Origin: Sclerodactyla briareus
Taxonomy: Eukaryota; Echinodermata; Holothuroidea; Dendrochirotida; Sclerodactylidae
Length of the DNA: 64,000 nucleotides
Reading direction: 5' to 3'
Assembly: GCA_026419785.1 (NCBI GenBank)
Contig: JAODTK010005628.1
Location: 62,001-126,000 of the forward strand
Of this stretch, positions 13,196 through 28,100 are shown one piece after another. The stretch's first letter is position 1. Each line of letters starts with the position of its first letter. The notes below the pieces were generated by a model that had not been told where the DNA came from, did not search any database, and was given only the letters and a program-made list of their open reading frames with translations. The position numbers were made by a program, and so were the translations under genes.

Positions 13196-16100
13196 GTAGA
13201 CCTTCTGACTAAAATTTGTATTACCTTGCTTCCTTCACTCCTATATTGAGTATTTGTTTTCCCCATGCCTGAGGATCAGTCTATTGTCACACTCATTGCT
13301 TCATACACTGGCAATTATTGTGGAGTGTCAAACTTCTTTGCAATCTTTCATGAATCAGAATTTCCACCGAGGATTTAAGGGTTTTATTAGGAAGAGGAGT
13401 AAATTATTAACTTAATATACAGCTTGATTGATATTAATAAAATTGCAGTCTGCATTGCAGCAGGTTTAAATTGGGTCTGGACAGTAGTCCAGTGTTTGAG
13501 CCGAAGGTCAATGTCCAGTTGTTTGTTAACTTGTCAAACGTCTAGGGGTTTTTGCCATTTTTCACCAGTCTTGACATGTTTCAGTGGTTTCGGACACTCG
13601 CCACTGTCCCAGCTAAAATAGATTTTGGACAGTCTAAAAACAGAATTCTAGTTTCAGGTACAGTAAGCCTGGTAGGGCCAATGTCCAGTTGATTATTATT
13701 TCGTCAAATACCCTGCTAATTGCACATAACCTTCCAGTAATTATTCTAGACAACAATAAAACCTGTTCATGGGTCAGTTAATCCCATCAAGTAACAACTT
13801 ACAAAAAACTGCTTGTCAGGTTTTAGTAATTAATAATTTGTGATGTTGATGGAATACTACATGGCAGTAGTAACCAAGCTTACTCTGATTGTAATTACTT
13901 CGATTAAACCTCAAAAATCATGTTGTGGAATCTGTTCACCTGAATGAAATTCAGGAAGAGACTTAGTGGTCACTATGGCGTGTGTGTGTGTTTGGGTGTG
14001 TGGGCCAATAATGATCGAAATTTGTGTGTAGCACCGGGGCTGGGTGTATACAATCTGATTAGATTCTGGACAGCAAGTCATCAAGTTGGGTTATTAGCTT
14101 ATTTTATGTGATTTATTGCTCAAGCTTGTTAGCAAGATTACGCAAGAACCGTATGTGCCACAGTTATGTAGTTTTGCATGTAAGACTTGGATGACAGGTA
14201 GATGAACTGATTGGATTTTTCAGACTAAAATATGCTAATTAAGTGGTCTAATTGCATAATTATGTGAATTTTCAAGTTCGTCAGATTTTCACGAACTTGG
14301 TGGATGTGGATTCCATGGTTTCCGAGAAATTTAAAAGTGAAGTCGGGGTCACTGGAGGTCATTTAATGTGTCTGAAATTGTGGTCATAATTTCATGTAAT
14401 TTTTGAAAGTTGTTGGATTTCCACAAAACTTGGTGGATGTGTTCCACCTTGATCCTGATCATTTAAAGGTACAGCTGGGGTCAGTAGAGGTCAATTGTAT
14501 GTGCCTAATTTGCATAATTATTCCAATTTCCAACTTGGTAAGAATTTTGCCAAACTCAGTAGGTATGTCGTTTAACATTTCTGGGTCTGATGTGTTTGAT
14601 GTTCATGAATTTGATTGTAATCCATCGTATAATAATCTGCTAGAACACTGAGGAACGAGTAAACCATAGCTCCTGTGACAGTTTTACTGCTGTTAGAAGC
14701 TGCCCACAAGGGCAAACCCTCTCTTCCCAACAAATTTGATTGGTGAGTGACTACAAAAATAAGGTATCATTTTTCTTTTCGTCTCTTCTTACCTGGGGAA
14801 TACTTTTGTATTAAGAGTAGAAACGTATGGTCAGTTGATTGAGAAGTTTGATGTGTTATGTGAAATTATGTGATGATCGTTTGACATGACGATGGTCTGC
14901 ATGAAATATTGGTTGTTTGTGTGTTAAACCACCCATCGATCGCGCAACCAGGCGAGACACTTTTTTGGCGATTGCCTTGTATTGATAATTAAACCTTTTC
15001 CAGTTGTTATCACTTTGCTCTAAACTCGAAATCAATATTGTTCTGGAATCGGTTTTGTTAGTAATTCCTTTCCCATTTGTTATCACTTTGGTTAAAACTC
15101 AAAATCATTATTGTTCTGGAATCTGTTTTGTTGATAATTACACCTCTTCCATTTGTTATTACTTTGGTTAAAACTCAAAATCATTATTGTTCTGGAATCT
15201 CTTTTGTTGATAATTAAACCTCTTCCATTTGTTAGGACTTTGGTTAAAACTCAAAATCTTTATTGAATTGAATTCTTTTCAAAGATGATAATTGTTTTCC
15301 TCATCAGGTGCTATTTGGGGGAAACACCAAGTTGACTTTGATAACTGGGAGATTGAGGTGACCTTCAAAGTGACTGGCAGAGGCAGAGTTGGTGCTGATG
15401 GATTGGTGAGTACTTTAGGGTTTCAGGTTGAACTCTCCACCATATAGACTGTTTTCATAGTTATATCCCCACAACACAGGTGTTCAGGGATATTATGGTT
15501 TTGGGGTGTGCCGCCGTCTCTGCTGCCGTCGCCGCCACCTTCGGAAACTTCAGGCGTTACTGCAATAATTCTCTAACGCTTTATCCGATCGATCTAAAAC
15601 TTGGACACAGGCCATCCTAGTGATCTCTGGACGAGTTTGAAAGTGGGCGTCGTTGCATGTCTGCTGCCCTCTATTTCACATGAAAATACAGAGTTAGTCC
15701 GATTTTTACCAAAAACTTGGTGGGTGGGAACAAGCAATGTCCCGAAAATCATGACAGTGATTTCAAGGTCACCGGAGGTCAAATTTGTGTTTTTTTGGCG
15801 AAAATACAGAGTTAGTCCGATTTACATGAAACTTGGTGATGGGGACAAAAGTTGGTCTCCAAAACATGACATGACATTCAAGGTCACCAGAGGTCAAATT
15901 TGTGTTTTTATTCGTGATTTTGTAACTTTGTTGCATTTGAACGAAACTTGGACAGTTGGTTCCTGAAAAGCAGGGTAGGGCATTTCAATACCAGAGGTCA
16001 AACATAGACAGAAAATTGATGTGCTTCCTTTGAACGAGGTCAACCAAAGGCCAGTTTGCGGAGATATACACGTCGTCGCTTTACCCGCCTGCACATGTCT

Positions 16101-19100
16101 AGTTGGCCTTGATAGTCGATTATTTGTCAATGTCCAAGCTTGATCTAAACTGAACCTGTTTCATGCTTTCAGGTTAGTCATTCTGGTCGTGGGGTGCCAT
16201 TTGGGAGAGGTTTCATTAGTGACAAAACTAATTTTTGTTCATACTGCTTGCCTAAAAGACAAACTGTTGCTCAATGCCCAGAGATCTCTGGCATTTGTGG
16301 GTATGGGAAATAACTATATCACCTCTCTGGAACCACTTTATGGTATCAGTTGAATAAAAATATGCACTGCAGAGTTGTTCACAGCAGGGCTCACAGAGAA
16401 GGAAAACTCGTTGTAATATCCTGATGGTTGCTTGAGATGGCTGAGGGAAGAAGAAAAGGTAGCGAAGATGAAGAGAGTAAGGATAATTTTGAGGGGAGGG
16501 TCTCCAATGTTGAGAGCCTGGAGTAAAAAGGTTGTCCCGGTGGGACACTAGTAAAACACAGATAAAGCATTTTCTTTACTTACATCTTGCTTTTCATATA
16601 TTTCATCCAGGGTAAACTACAAGGTGCACCGGTGGAAGGCCAGTGTGAGAGTTCATTGCGATGAAACACCATGCCAAATGACGATTAAAATCTTGTTATT
16701 TCTATACATGTGAATTCTCCCTGACCAAATTGATACACACATAATAGTAATACACATCATTCATAACATGTCTTGTGGGCTACTTTTACTTATTTTCTTG
16801 TATTGTTGGTCATCTGACCATCTGGAAATTACTTTGTATCATAACCTAACATGGACTCTCACATAACTCTTGCATGCAGTTTTGTGCACTTCGATGCTGT
16901 TACTGTAAAATAGGTTGTTTATGAATATCCCATTGTGTAAGAAACATCGGGAATGCAGTGAAATCAACATTTTCTCCATTTTTTTCTCGTCTGAACAACC
17001 TTCAAAAAGAGACTTAGAGCGTGTCTAAAGTTTACAACTGATGACTACAACATAGTCATCAAACCACTGACATAGTTAGGGTTATTGCTGATTGTTTAGG
17101 CTTGTTAGTCAAGTTATGGACAATCAAGGTGCTATGGTGATATGGTTTGCACTAGGTACCTGCACAGAATATAAGTAGATGAACTGATCAGATTTTCAGC
17201 GTTAAATGTGCTAATTAAGTCGTCCACTTGCCTAATGCAAATTTGGTGAATAACTTGGTGAATATGGTCTACCGTCAGTCCCAAACTTTTTTTTACAAAG
17301 ATTCAGGTTCACTGTAGGTCATTCAATGTGTTTGATCTGCATAATTCATTGAAATCTTTTGTTGGACTTCCATCTGGTGGTTATGGTTTACCTTTCGTCC
17401 AAAGTTCTTCACAATAGATTCAGGTTCACTGGAGGTATTCAATGTGTCTATTTGCATAATTTATGCATAAATTTGAAATTGTTGTATTTTCATAAATGTG
17501 GGGGGATGGTTAAAGTCTATCCAGCTTTAATCATGTCCTCCTATCCAGCCACGGCCTACACATACTATGGTAATCTATTGTATTGGAACTGAATACAAAC
17601 AACACTTGAAGAGAATTTGTTGAAAAGATAGTATTAGGTCAAAATTTGTAGTTTCATGGAATAGGTCCCTGTGGCTAAACATATATATTAGTTTTAGGCT
17701 TTTTTTTTCAATTTGCGAACTGATCACTATTTTCTCCGATATAGAGATGATTTGAGTGCCTGTAATTTTGTCCGTAGTACTTCTGAAGATTTTTTTTTGG
17801 TGAGGAATGAATGGGGACGTCATTGTAAATTTATCAAAATATTTCAAAGCTGAATGGAGCCTCAGTCACTCAATTTTTAACATTGATTGGGCACTGGGGG
17901 TCATTCAATGTGCTTAATTGTTTCACTCATGCAACTTCTGGAGTTCCTCGGATTTCCATGGAGGTATTGCGTGCAGTCCACCATTGATCCTGAGATATCT
18001 GAAGTTAGAGAATGGGCCACTGGAAGTCATGTTGTGTTTATTTTGCAAACTTTGGTTTTGACATAATTTTAGTCACATTTCAACAAAACTTAGTCTCGTT
18101 CGGTAGAAAGGAAATTTCAGCAATCAGTCTTGATAAATTTATAATTGGTCACTGATTAGGTCATTCATAGGTAGTGTACTCAGGGGCTGGCAACCTATAT
18201 CCACCTCTATGTGCTTTCTAATTAAATCACTGATATTTTGGCCTCCCGGCTATTCTTTCCCCTTTTTTTTCCAGGCAATCTGGTTATTGCCGAGCAGCCC
18301 GGGGTCGAAGGTCAGTCTTGGGGAGCCAGGATAAGTGGGTGGGGATAGGGGTCTTCTTCGATTCCTTTGATAATGACAACCAGAAGAATAACCCGTACAT
18401 CCTGGTTATGACCAACGACGGCACCAAGGCCTATGACCACAGCAACGACGGACTGATGCAGCAGCTAGGGGGGTGCATGAGGGAGTCAGGAACAAACCGT
18501 ATGCGGTCAGGGCCAGGATATCGTACTACCAGAATACTTTCACGGTAAGAATATGTGCAGGGGTCGAGATAGGCAATCATAGCCAAGGTATGTTAGACAT
18601 GAGGGATTTCAGGAACAAACCGTTTGCGGTCAGGGCCAGGATATCGTTACTACCAGAATACTTTCACTGTAAGATATGTGCAGGGTTCGGAGATAGGCAA
18701 TCATAGACCAAGATATGTTTAGACATGAGGGATTCAGGTACAAACCGTATGCTGTCAGGGCCAGGATATCGTATACCAGAATACTCTCACGGTAAGAATA
18801 TGTGCAGGGGTCGAGATAGGCAATCATAGACCAAGGTATGTTTAGAATGAGGGATGTCAGGTACAAACCGTATGCGGTCAGGGCCAGGATATCGTACTAC
18901 CAGAATACTCTCACGGTATGAATATGTGCAGGTTCGAGATAGGCAATCATAGCCAAGGTATGTTTAGACATGAGGATTTCAGGTACAAACCGTATGCGGT
19001 CAGGGCAAGGATATCGTACTACCAGAATACTCTCACGGTATGAATATGTGCAGGGTTCGGAGATAGGCAATCATAGACCAAGGTATGTTTAGACATGACG

Positions 19101-22100
19101 GGGGGGGGGGGGGCGCGGTGGGATTTCAGGTACAAACGTATGCGGTCAGGGCCAGGATACGTACTACCAGAATACTCCACGGTATGAATAGTGCAGGGGT
19201 CGAGATAGGCAATCTAGACCAAGGTATGTTTAGACTGAGGGATTTCAGGTACAAACCGTATGCGGTCAGGGCCAGGATATCGTACTACCAGAATACTCTC
19301 ACGGTATGAATAGTGCAGGGTTCGAGATAGGCAATCTAGACAAGATATGTTTAGACATGAGGATTTCAGGTTACAAACCGTAGCGTCAGGGCCAGGATAT
19401 CGTACTACCAGAATACTCTCACGGTATGAATATGTGCAGGGTTCGAGATAGGCAATCATAGCCAAGGTATGTTAGACATGAGGGATTTCAGGTTACAAAA
19501 ACGTATGCGGTCAGGGCCAGGATATCGTACTGCCAGAATACTCTCACGGTATGATATGTGCAGGGTTCGAGATAGGCAATCATAGACCAAGATATGTTTA
19601 GACATGAGGGATTTCAGGTACAAAACCGTAATGCGGTCAGGGCCAGGATATCGTAATACCAGAATACTCTCACGGTAAGAATATGTGCAGGGTTCGGAGA
19701 TAGGCAATCATAGACCAAGATATGTTTAGACATGAGGGACTTCAGGAACAAACCGTATGCGGTCAGGGCAGGATATCGTACTACCAGAATACTTTCACTG
19801 TAAGAATATGTGCAGGGTTCGAGATAGGCAATCATAGACAAGGTATGTTAGACATGAGGGATTCAGGTACAAACCGTATGCGGTCAGGGCCAGGATATCG
19901 TACTGCCAGAATACTCTCACGGTATGAATAGTGCAGGGTTCGAGATAGGCAATCATAGGCCAGGATATGTTTAGACATGAGGATTTCAGGTACAAACAGT
20001 TTGCGGTCAGGGCCAGGATATCGTACAACCAGAACACTCTCGTGGTATGGATATGTGCAGGGTTCGAGATAGGCAATCATAGACCAGATATGTTTAGACA
20101 TGAGGGATTTCAGGAACAAACCGTATGCTGTCAGGGCCAGAGTAGAATACTACAAGAATTCTCTCACGGTATGAATATGTGTCAACAACTCAGGTTCAGT
20201 GGTTTCTGTCCTGGAATTGGGTAGAGACACACGCACACCCTACAGTGTCCTATGGGATATGGAGTAGGCATGAGGGAATAGCTGTTACCAGGTGGTGTGT
20301 GCCTAATGATGGATGAAAATGATAGATGAGAAATACATTCAGCATCATACTGCATGTATATATGTCAATATGACAGAAAAGATGAGTCTTGTCCTTCAAT
20401 TGTGAAAGTATACACCCCCTTCAATACTGAAAGGCCGGACTTACATTGCTGACATCACTACGGAAATACATATGCCAGTGTTGTCTTGCTTTCAGAGAGT
20501 GTAGATTAATCTGAAAAACAATATAAAAAACAACAAGCAACATATGTGCTGAGGGATATGTCCATCACAGTGGAAGATGAGTCGTTTCCTTAGGATCAGT
20601 ATGCACTACCCAGGTAACACTGTTGTGCATTTTGATCAGTGATTCACTCATACCTTTTTATCAGTTGGTGGTGTGGGTTCAAAAGCCAGTCCATTTTCAA
20701 GTCTAGGCTCAATCATTGTACTGTTGCAACTAGCAACTAGAAGCCCACAAAATGCAATCTTTTTTGGGTAGAGGGAGGGGGGGGGGGTGGGGTCACTACT
20801 TTTTCCAGGTCTCAGAAACCACCCCCATGACAAAGTATATACATACCTGAGTTCACAGGAATGAGTTTATTAGGGAATGGTTGCAAAAGGAAATACTCCT
20901 GAATGTCTAATCTGCAACGTTTACCTTGGAGCATGAGACAATGGCCCCTACCAGTGATAACATTAGAGAATGTAACCTTGCATCCTGCCTAAAACCTGAA
21001 CACAGAGTCCATGGAATATTGTGATGGTTGTGTACGATGGTTTTGGCAACAACAAGAACAAAAAACATAATGTGTGCCACGGTTAAGGTAATGTTGAATG
21101 ACACATATTGGTATGCAGTGACTATATAGTTCCAAGTGTACTCCCCACCTCAACCTATCTCCTCTTTACACAGCACTTCCTCTGTTTGACCTATCAATGC
21201 GAGGTCCCACCCCATTCATTGTCTCTATCGCCAGATCATTACTTATAGTATCATTTCAGCACAGAAATTGTTCTGCTGTTCCTGCAAGATACAAGAATTT
21301 GAAGGAAAACCAACCGAGAAAAAAAATCTTTAGGACTGAATGCTGTTTTCTCATATCCATATTCAAAGGCAATTATTTTGTCTACCGACCGCTTTTAAAA
21401 ACCACTGCATCACTAATTTCCGATCTGTTTCTCCACCTCATAAAGGTGTTCTTCAACAACCCGGTTGTGTGAGCAAAACGATTACACGTTTGAGCTGTGC
21501 ATGAGAGCGGAGAACGTAGTCCTCCCAAAGAATGGTTACTTTGGAGTGACTGCTGCCACAGGTGCCTTGGCTGGTGAGTATGCTGCTGGTTACTGATTCA
21601 CTGCCCTCTGATTGTACCTTTGCTCCATCAGTATGATCAAGTGTACATACATACACCCAGCACCCAGTCAGTGAATGCTCTAACCTAACGTACTTCACAA
21701 CCTGCACTACCCGGTCCCACTGGTACAACACGCCTACTCAGTTTTATTATCCATTCCACACCCGAAGGTTGCTGCAGCTGAGTAAGGAATTCCTCAGTCG
21801 GAAATTTGGTAAGGCTCCAGTTTTGGGTGTGGAAGGACAATGGCGGATCTCGCCTACTCTTTTCGAAGATTTCCCTGAGTGACGAGGCAGAAGTGAGAAT
21901 TCCTGCTCCCAGGATTGGCCATTTAACGTCCCCATCCGACAGACGGGAGTGTAGCTTCACTCGTCAGCCACTTTCCTACACGAGGAAGGAGCGGGATGAA
22001 AGTTGGTGGTCTGTGACAACACCACCAGGGGTTTGAACCAGGGACCTCAGGCACTGCAGGCAGACACTCTACCGTTCCTGCAACCTCACTGCTCTGATAG

Positions 22101-25100
22101 TTCTCAACAGTGGTAGCAGTGAAGCCAGCATGCAAACGTGCAATTGTGGATTAAGTGCCTTGCCAAAGGACATGCCACATTAGTGCTGAATGCTAACTGT
22201 CCGTGGGTCTCACTACACTGCTTGTCCCATTCAAAATCAAACTTTATAAAATTGCTCATGAGTCATGATGAAGTATTTGGTACACCGGTTTCCTCATGAG
22301 TACTCAGTTGACAGTACCCCTGGCCTGGCTCACCTACAAATTCAACATTTTGCTATATTTTTTCTCAGATGACATGATGTCTTGAAGTCCTGACTCACAG
22401 TCTTGATCAACAGGCAAGGTTCCCGAAGGAGAGGTACAGTAGGATTTCCGTTTCATTTTGATGGCGAAATTTGTTTGTGTCCGGAAGCCAGTAATAAGGC
22501 TCATCAAGAACCCTTGGCCGTCTTGTTGTGGACTACAACCATGGTACTTCTCGACAAGTGCTAACTCTATTGAGCCCAGCAGGATTGTAACCAATCCACC
22601 TGCCCTCCCCTGATGCCATTTACTTCCGTTCCAAAAGGATGATCAGCGAAATCGAGGATCTCACTTCTTCCTCAGAACCTGGCGAGGGAAGATCCATGTC
22701 CAACCTGACTGCTCCAACTGACTGACTACGACGACAAAACTTATGGCAATTCTCTTACAAAGCTCAAAACCCCTGCCAAATCCAACTGCATACATTGGAA
22801 CCAGAGGTGGCGACCAAACCGGCAGCGTCCCAAAAAACATGGGAGCTGAGTGTGTTTCCGCTCCTGAAAGGTCCAAGGGAGCACCCAAAATTGAATTGAG
22901 GAGTGCAACTTTTTAGTGCATATTGCCCAAAATCCTCTCCGTAAATTCCTCTCACCGAAAAGTTTGTGATACAATGTGCCATAATAATTTTTGAAAATGA
23001 ATCATTACGCCCAAATTATCATCCGCTTTTCTTTCTATGTCCAGATTGTTTTTTTTTCTTCTGTTTAATCTAATTCATTTTCGTTCGAAATCTACGTGAC
23101 CAACCATTTTGTAGCTTCCGGGCCGGGGCCGCATCACACATGCGTTGTAGTGTGCAGGCAACACTCAGCCGCGATTGTTCCCCAGTGTGCATTGTTTTCA
23201 TAGCTCTATGAGACATCCTCTTTTTTTTTTACTCTTGATGAAAAAGAATCAAATATGGGGCAAACCAATGTTATATTCCTATAAAGGAAGAACAAGTGTC
23301 GCTTCAAGACTACATGCTTCCATACATTCACTTATTATTTATACAGTGCTCACGTTGCAACTGGAGGAAAAGGTTTCGTAGGCCCAGTTTGCTCTACAAA
23401 CATTCGAGGATACTAGGCAAATGCTCTACGGCTCTGCGTAGCCATTGCTGATTGGTGGAATAGTGAAAGCGAAGGCTGGCATGCCATGTTGAGGCACATC
23501 CTGATTCGATCATTTTAATACGTGCAGCAGGACACAAACGGAGCTCACGATGAGCACCTAAACAATTTGAATATTTGCAACCAGTTAGTGTTGACATTTC
23601 ATGAAGAGTTTTATTTGCTGGAAAGATGAATCTGTGCATTTCCATTGACAACACATTATACTTGTGAGGAAGAACTAAAAAACAGAACATAAGCATTTTG
23701 GTTTGCTTCTCTCTTTGATCATGTTTGGCGGCACATTCCAGTCCACAAAACGGAGTCAGTCAAAAACTGACTGGTCCTTAATGGTGTAGTGTGTGTTTGA
23801 ATTAATTTGTCCAAGTCTGACTTGAAATGTATGCATAGAGAGTGCAATGCAACATCAGTCTGATTGCGTATATAAACCATACCACTCTTAACATTGAACA
23901 ATGCTGGAAATGTTTCGAAAAGGACATGGGAAAACTTCATACATATTGCTGAAACATGGTTAATCACCATGTCTTCCGTAGCCGCACTGATTCACTTTCT
24001 TGCCTTGTGAAAATATACCAAAAACCAACCTAAACAATCCCAATTTCACTGATTATGGATCCGTGATTTGGCGAGAATGTTATGCAGCATGGCCCTCGCT
24101 ATTCACTATGCACTCAAATATATTTGTAAACATGTGGAGTGTCAGTAAATTCACTGAGAAATAACTATTCTGATCCTTTCACAAAAAATTACATGAGCCA
24201 ACAGACCATTTAGATGTCATCTTGATCATTTGGGCACAATGTGAATTTGGGGTTGAATCAAACAAACCTACTTCATCTCTATCATAAACTACGGAAATTG
24301 GTTATCATACAGATATGAACCAGTATTACCAGTATTACCCCAATGGTACACATGTCCAGCATTTTGCAATATCAGTAACAATGTACCCCCCCCCCCAGGC
24401 TGAATTTGGGTGATGATGCGTGTTGGTCAGTATTATCGATGGTACGTATTTTAGGTCAAACTCTCAAGCTATTACATGGGGGGGTTGTTCAAGTTTTTTG
24501 TGACAATCGCTCGAAGTTCTCTCAATGGGTTGAGGTACTTTTGCCATTGCATCTTGTTTTAGGCTTACGAGTTGTCCGTTCTTCTTTCAGTCTAACATCT
24601 GGCCAAATCACGGAGGAAGAAGCGGACAAGTTCAACAAAGAATTTGATGAGTACACCAAATAAAGTCACGCAGAAGAGGCGGTAAGTTATTTATTCCATA
24701 AACGCGCAGTCCTAAAATCTCGGTTAGCTGCGGGAAATTCTTTTTCGTGTAGCATGGACTGAATCAGTTCCAAACTGATACCAGAGCCTGGCAATTTTTC
24801 AATCTCATATTTTCCAACTTGTGGAACACTACATCCATACGAATTATTCAATTGTGACCAGGCAGCAGTAAGTGCCTAGATGCATACTGCTCTCGCTTCT
24901 AGATATCTGAAGATGGCGCAAAAATTCCATTACAGGATACTCAGGCTGTGTTCTCTTTTTCGATGTGATTAGGTAAGATATCTATGGAAAAAAAGGCCAT
25001 ATCATTAGGGAATATCTTTAGGCCAACTCCGTTTGTACAAGGACTATCTCTACAAAAGACATATAGTAATGGTGGTGAATTTATGATGCCTGTATCTGGT

Positions 25101-28100
25101 CGAACAGGCTCTGGTCACCCTCAAAGCCACCCAAGCAAATCCTTAAAAAAAACTTAGTTGAATGATTGTCTGGATCGGTGAGCTTGTCATTTTTTTCCTA
25201 AATGTAGGGTCGACAACTAGCAGACCTACTTGCATTGGAAGTATTCCAAGTCCTTAGCAGCAGTCACAAAAAAACAACTACTTGCGACTTTTTCCTGAAG
25301 TAGCTACATGTTCCTGCAGTAGACCATACAATGAGGCACAAAGCACAAAGTGACTGAAGCTGTGTCTCATATACCACAATATCTGAGAAGATACAGTGGA
25401 GTCGACTGAACGAGTACTTACATGCAATCCTGTGAAGATTCTTACCTCAATAGGCCCGCCAATGTTCTCTTGCAAAGGGGTGATATGTAGTGCTGGCCTT
25501 GCAAAGTGACAAACCTTTGCAATATTTGTGAACATTGCAATGAGACAGGGACATTCATCAATAAACCATGCAACACAAATCCCTGGAGGTCGCTGTTTTA
25601 GGGCGGTATAGCTATTTTGTGCTTCAAATGCAAAGTTTGCTTTGGTTCGGAAAACTAAATGTAAGATATTCCTACTGGAAACCGCAAGTTTTTATGTTAT
25701 TCTATCAATGTGAAAATTCATCATCAATATGCAAATTGGCCAGTTCTAGTAGCATTGTGCGGCTCACACCGAAACTTTGATGAATGGACGAGTTCTCCTC
25801 CGTAGTTTAATGGTTACGGCATGTATTTGAACTGTCACCACTCTTTAAAAACCCTAATCCTAATCCAAATCCTCCTCTTCTCACTATTTAGCCGTGCTCA
25901 AGTTTTGTGTCAGAAGGATAAGTAATTTCTCATAATGGGAGTTCCTGAAGGTTGTTCTGTACCTATTCCCGTCATTGTGTGCCCGTGTGTGTACTCCAAG
26001 GACCTTTGACACAATAAATTTTATAGTGACATCAATAATGCAATTGCGGAATGGCTTATCTAGATGGGGTTCAGTTAACATGTTGAGAAGTTTCCCTTTT
26101 GAGCCTATCATCCAATGTCATCCTAACATTTACATTCAGCGTTGTGGCTAGATCCCTTCAACCACCTAACTGCCTATTGCGCACAAAAGGTGGTAAAAGG
26201 TCACTGTAAATGGGCCGCCAACTCATAGCCGGTCTCTTGGTTGAGTGGAGGTTTAAAGCGTAGCCTCAAAAGGTAATTTCCCATCACTTGTTGATTACCT
26301 GAGCCGCCATATCAGCTACCTGCTGCTCCGTCAGTTGATCTGCATCATTCAAAAACATGTGAATGTTCCATCTGAGTCTGGGTGCCAGCCGCCTCAGGAA
26401 TAACCCATACGGCTCCAGTTTGAAATGCACCAATTCACCCCGCTCATCAGACTCTTGAGAATTGTTGGATAGGGTCCAGGTATACTCAGTCATTACATTT
26501 ATGAATTTATCTTTCCTATAGTACCGTGAGAAACACCCTGAAATCAAAGACGACTATGATGAAGCAGACTATGTAAGTACTCCTGCTCGACATATATGAC
26601 AATCAAATAACGCGAAGGGTATTAAATCTAATGCGACCGATTGTTGTTTTACGTATGGGGGAAATGAGATCATAGGGATGCATTTTAAACTTTTGTTCCT
26701 AAAAATTTATACAATTAGCAGAAATCTTCTCCCATGCAGTGTAATGACCTACGAGAATGTACTACGTATGAATTTACTAATGAGTAATGATCATAATGTA
26801 AATATTTGCATTTTGGGGATCTTCACTGAAACGCCCCATGCTGCATGTATGTATGAAAAAAAACTTGATTGAAAGAGTTGACTTTGAAAAGTTGATTTAC
26901 GACACTTTGCAGTCAGAGCATGCATCACACTGCTCCAAATGTCCAAAGACAGAACCCTACAAGGGTGTAGAGGGGATCATCTTGTAGCCTGTGGGAGATG
27001 ACCTCGTATCAATCAATGTCATTGTTTCGTGGCTGACCCTTAGTCCATGCTCTCTTTTAATTCACCTCTTATGTCAAGCGGGACCATCTCAACCCCAGTT
27101 ACCGGGGGTATGCAAAACATGAAAAACACGCCTCAATAACATGTATAGGTGGTGGCACGCTTTTCGCCCTTCACTGTCACGCGTCATGCCAGAGGCAACA
27201 GAGTTGAATCAAGCATGTTTTTGTATATCACCATAGCCCAGGGCAGCGTCTGCAAGTTTGCCTGGGGGAGATGTACGAAAGAGCACTGAAACGCATTTAG
27301 GACACCGAGAGAAACAAAAAACCCAATTGTGAGGGAAAATGTCCCTGGAAGACTCTCCCTCCATTTACCAGTGATTTTCTCTGCCAATCACCGATCAGGA
27401 ATGGACAACAATTTTCTTTTCACAATCGTTCATGGATTGCATTTCTTGTACAGGCCAGTAAGCGGAGGGTGAGCGCTGCACGTACCAGGTTAGGGTACAG
27501 GCTATGTATCCAGTCGATTGTAAAGCTTGCAGGCGTTTCCTTACTGGATTGGGCCAACTGGCACAGTCCACCTTGATCGCAAAGCAATGAGGCAATGATC
27601 AGGGATTTCTTATCTCCGTACTGGTTTTGGGAGAAATAACCAAACCATAGGAGGCGAATTAGGTCAGTCGGTGCGCTCGCAACTGAGTTCAACCGTCAGA
27701 AGGTACTTCCACAGTGCTGATGGCGGACATGTTCCAACCCACTTACCAATGTGTAGAATTGGGGACCGTGTGAGGTGGTTGTGGCGTACTTTGTAATGTG
27801 ATAGCCATGGGTACTCCGGAAAACAGAATGTACTGGAATGGTATGTCTGTGAGGGCGAACAAGCAGAAGGTTGTGGTACTTAATAGTTCATATCCAAAGA
27901 GATCTATGTGCTTTACAGTGTGAAAGACAATCATTCTAAAACAGGAGGAAAATGAGGAGGTTAAGAAGCTTCTCAAAGGTATAAAGGGTCATTGCCTGGC
28001 GGATCTGAGAAGGAAGCGAAGTCCACATACGAAGAACCGGGCGACGCAAAATTGCCCTGTCACCAGCAGACCTGTGTGTACGAGGTACTGTTACTTTATC

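Noticed and set aside
19214-20119. Long overlapping minus-strand open frames with repeated sequence text
   Set aside because: They are antisense readings of the 124-bp tandem array. Their repetitive protein text follows from the DNA repeat and has no independent support.
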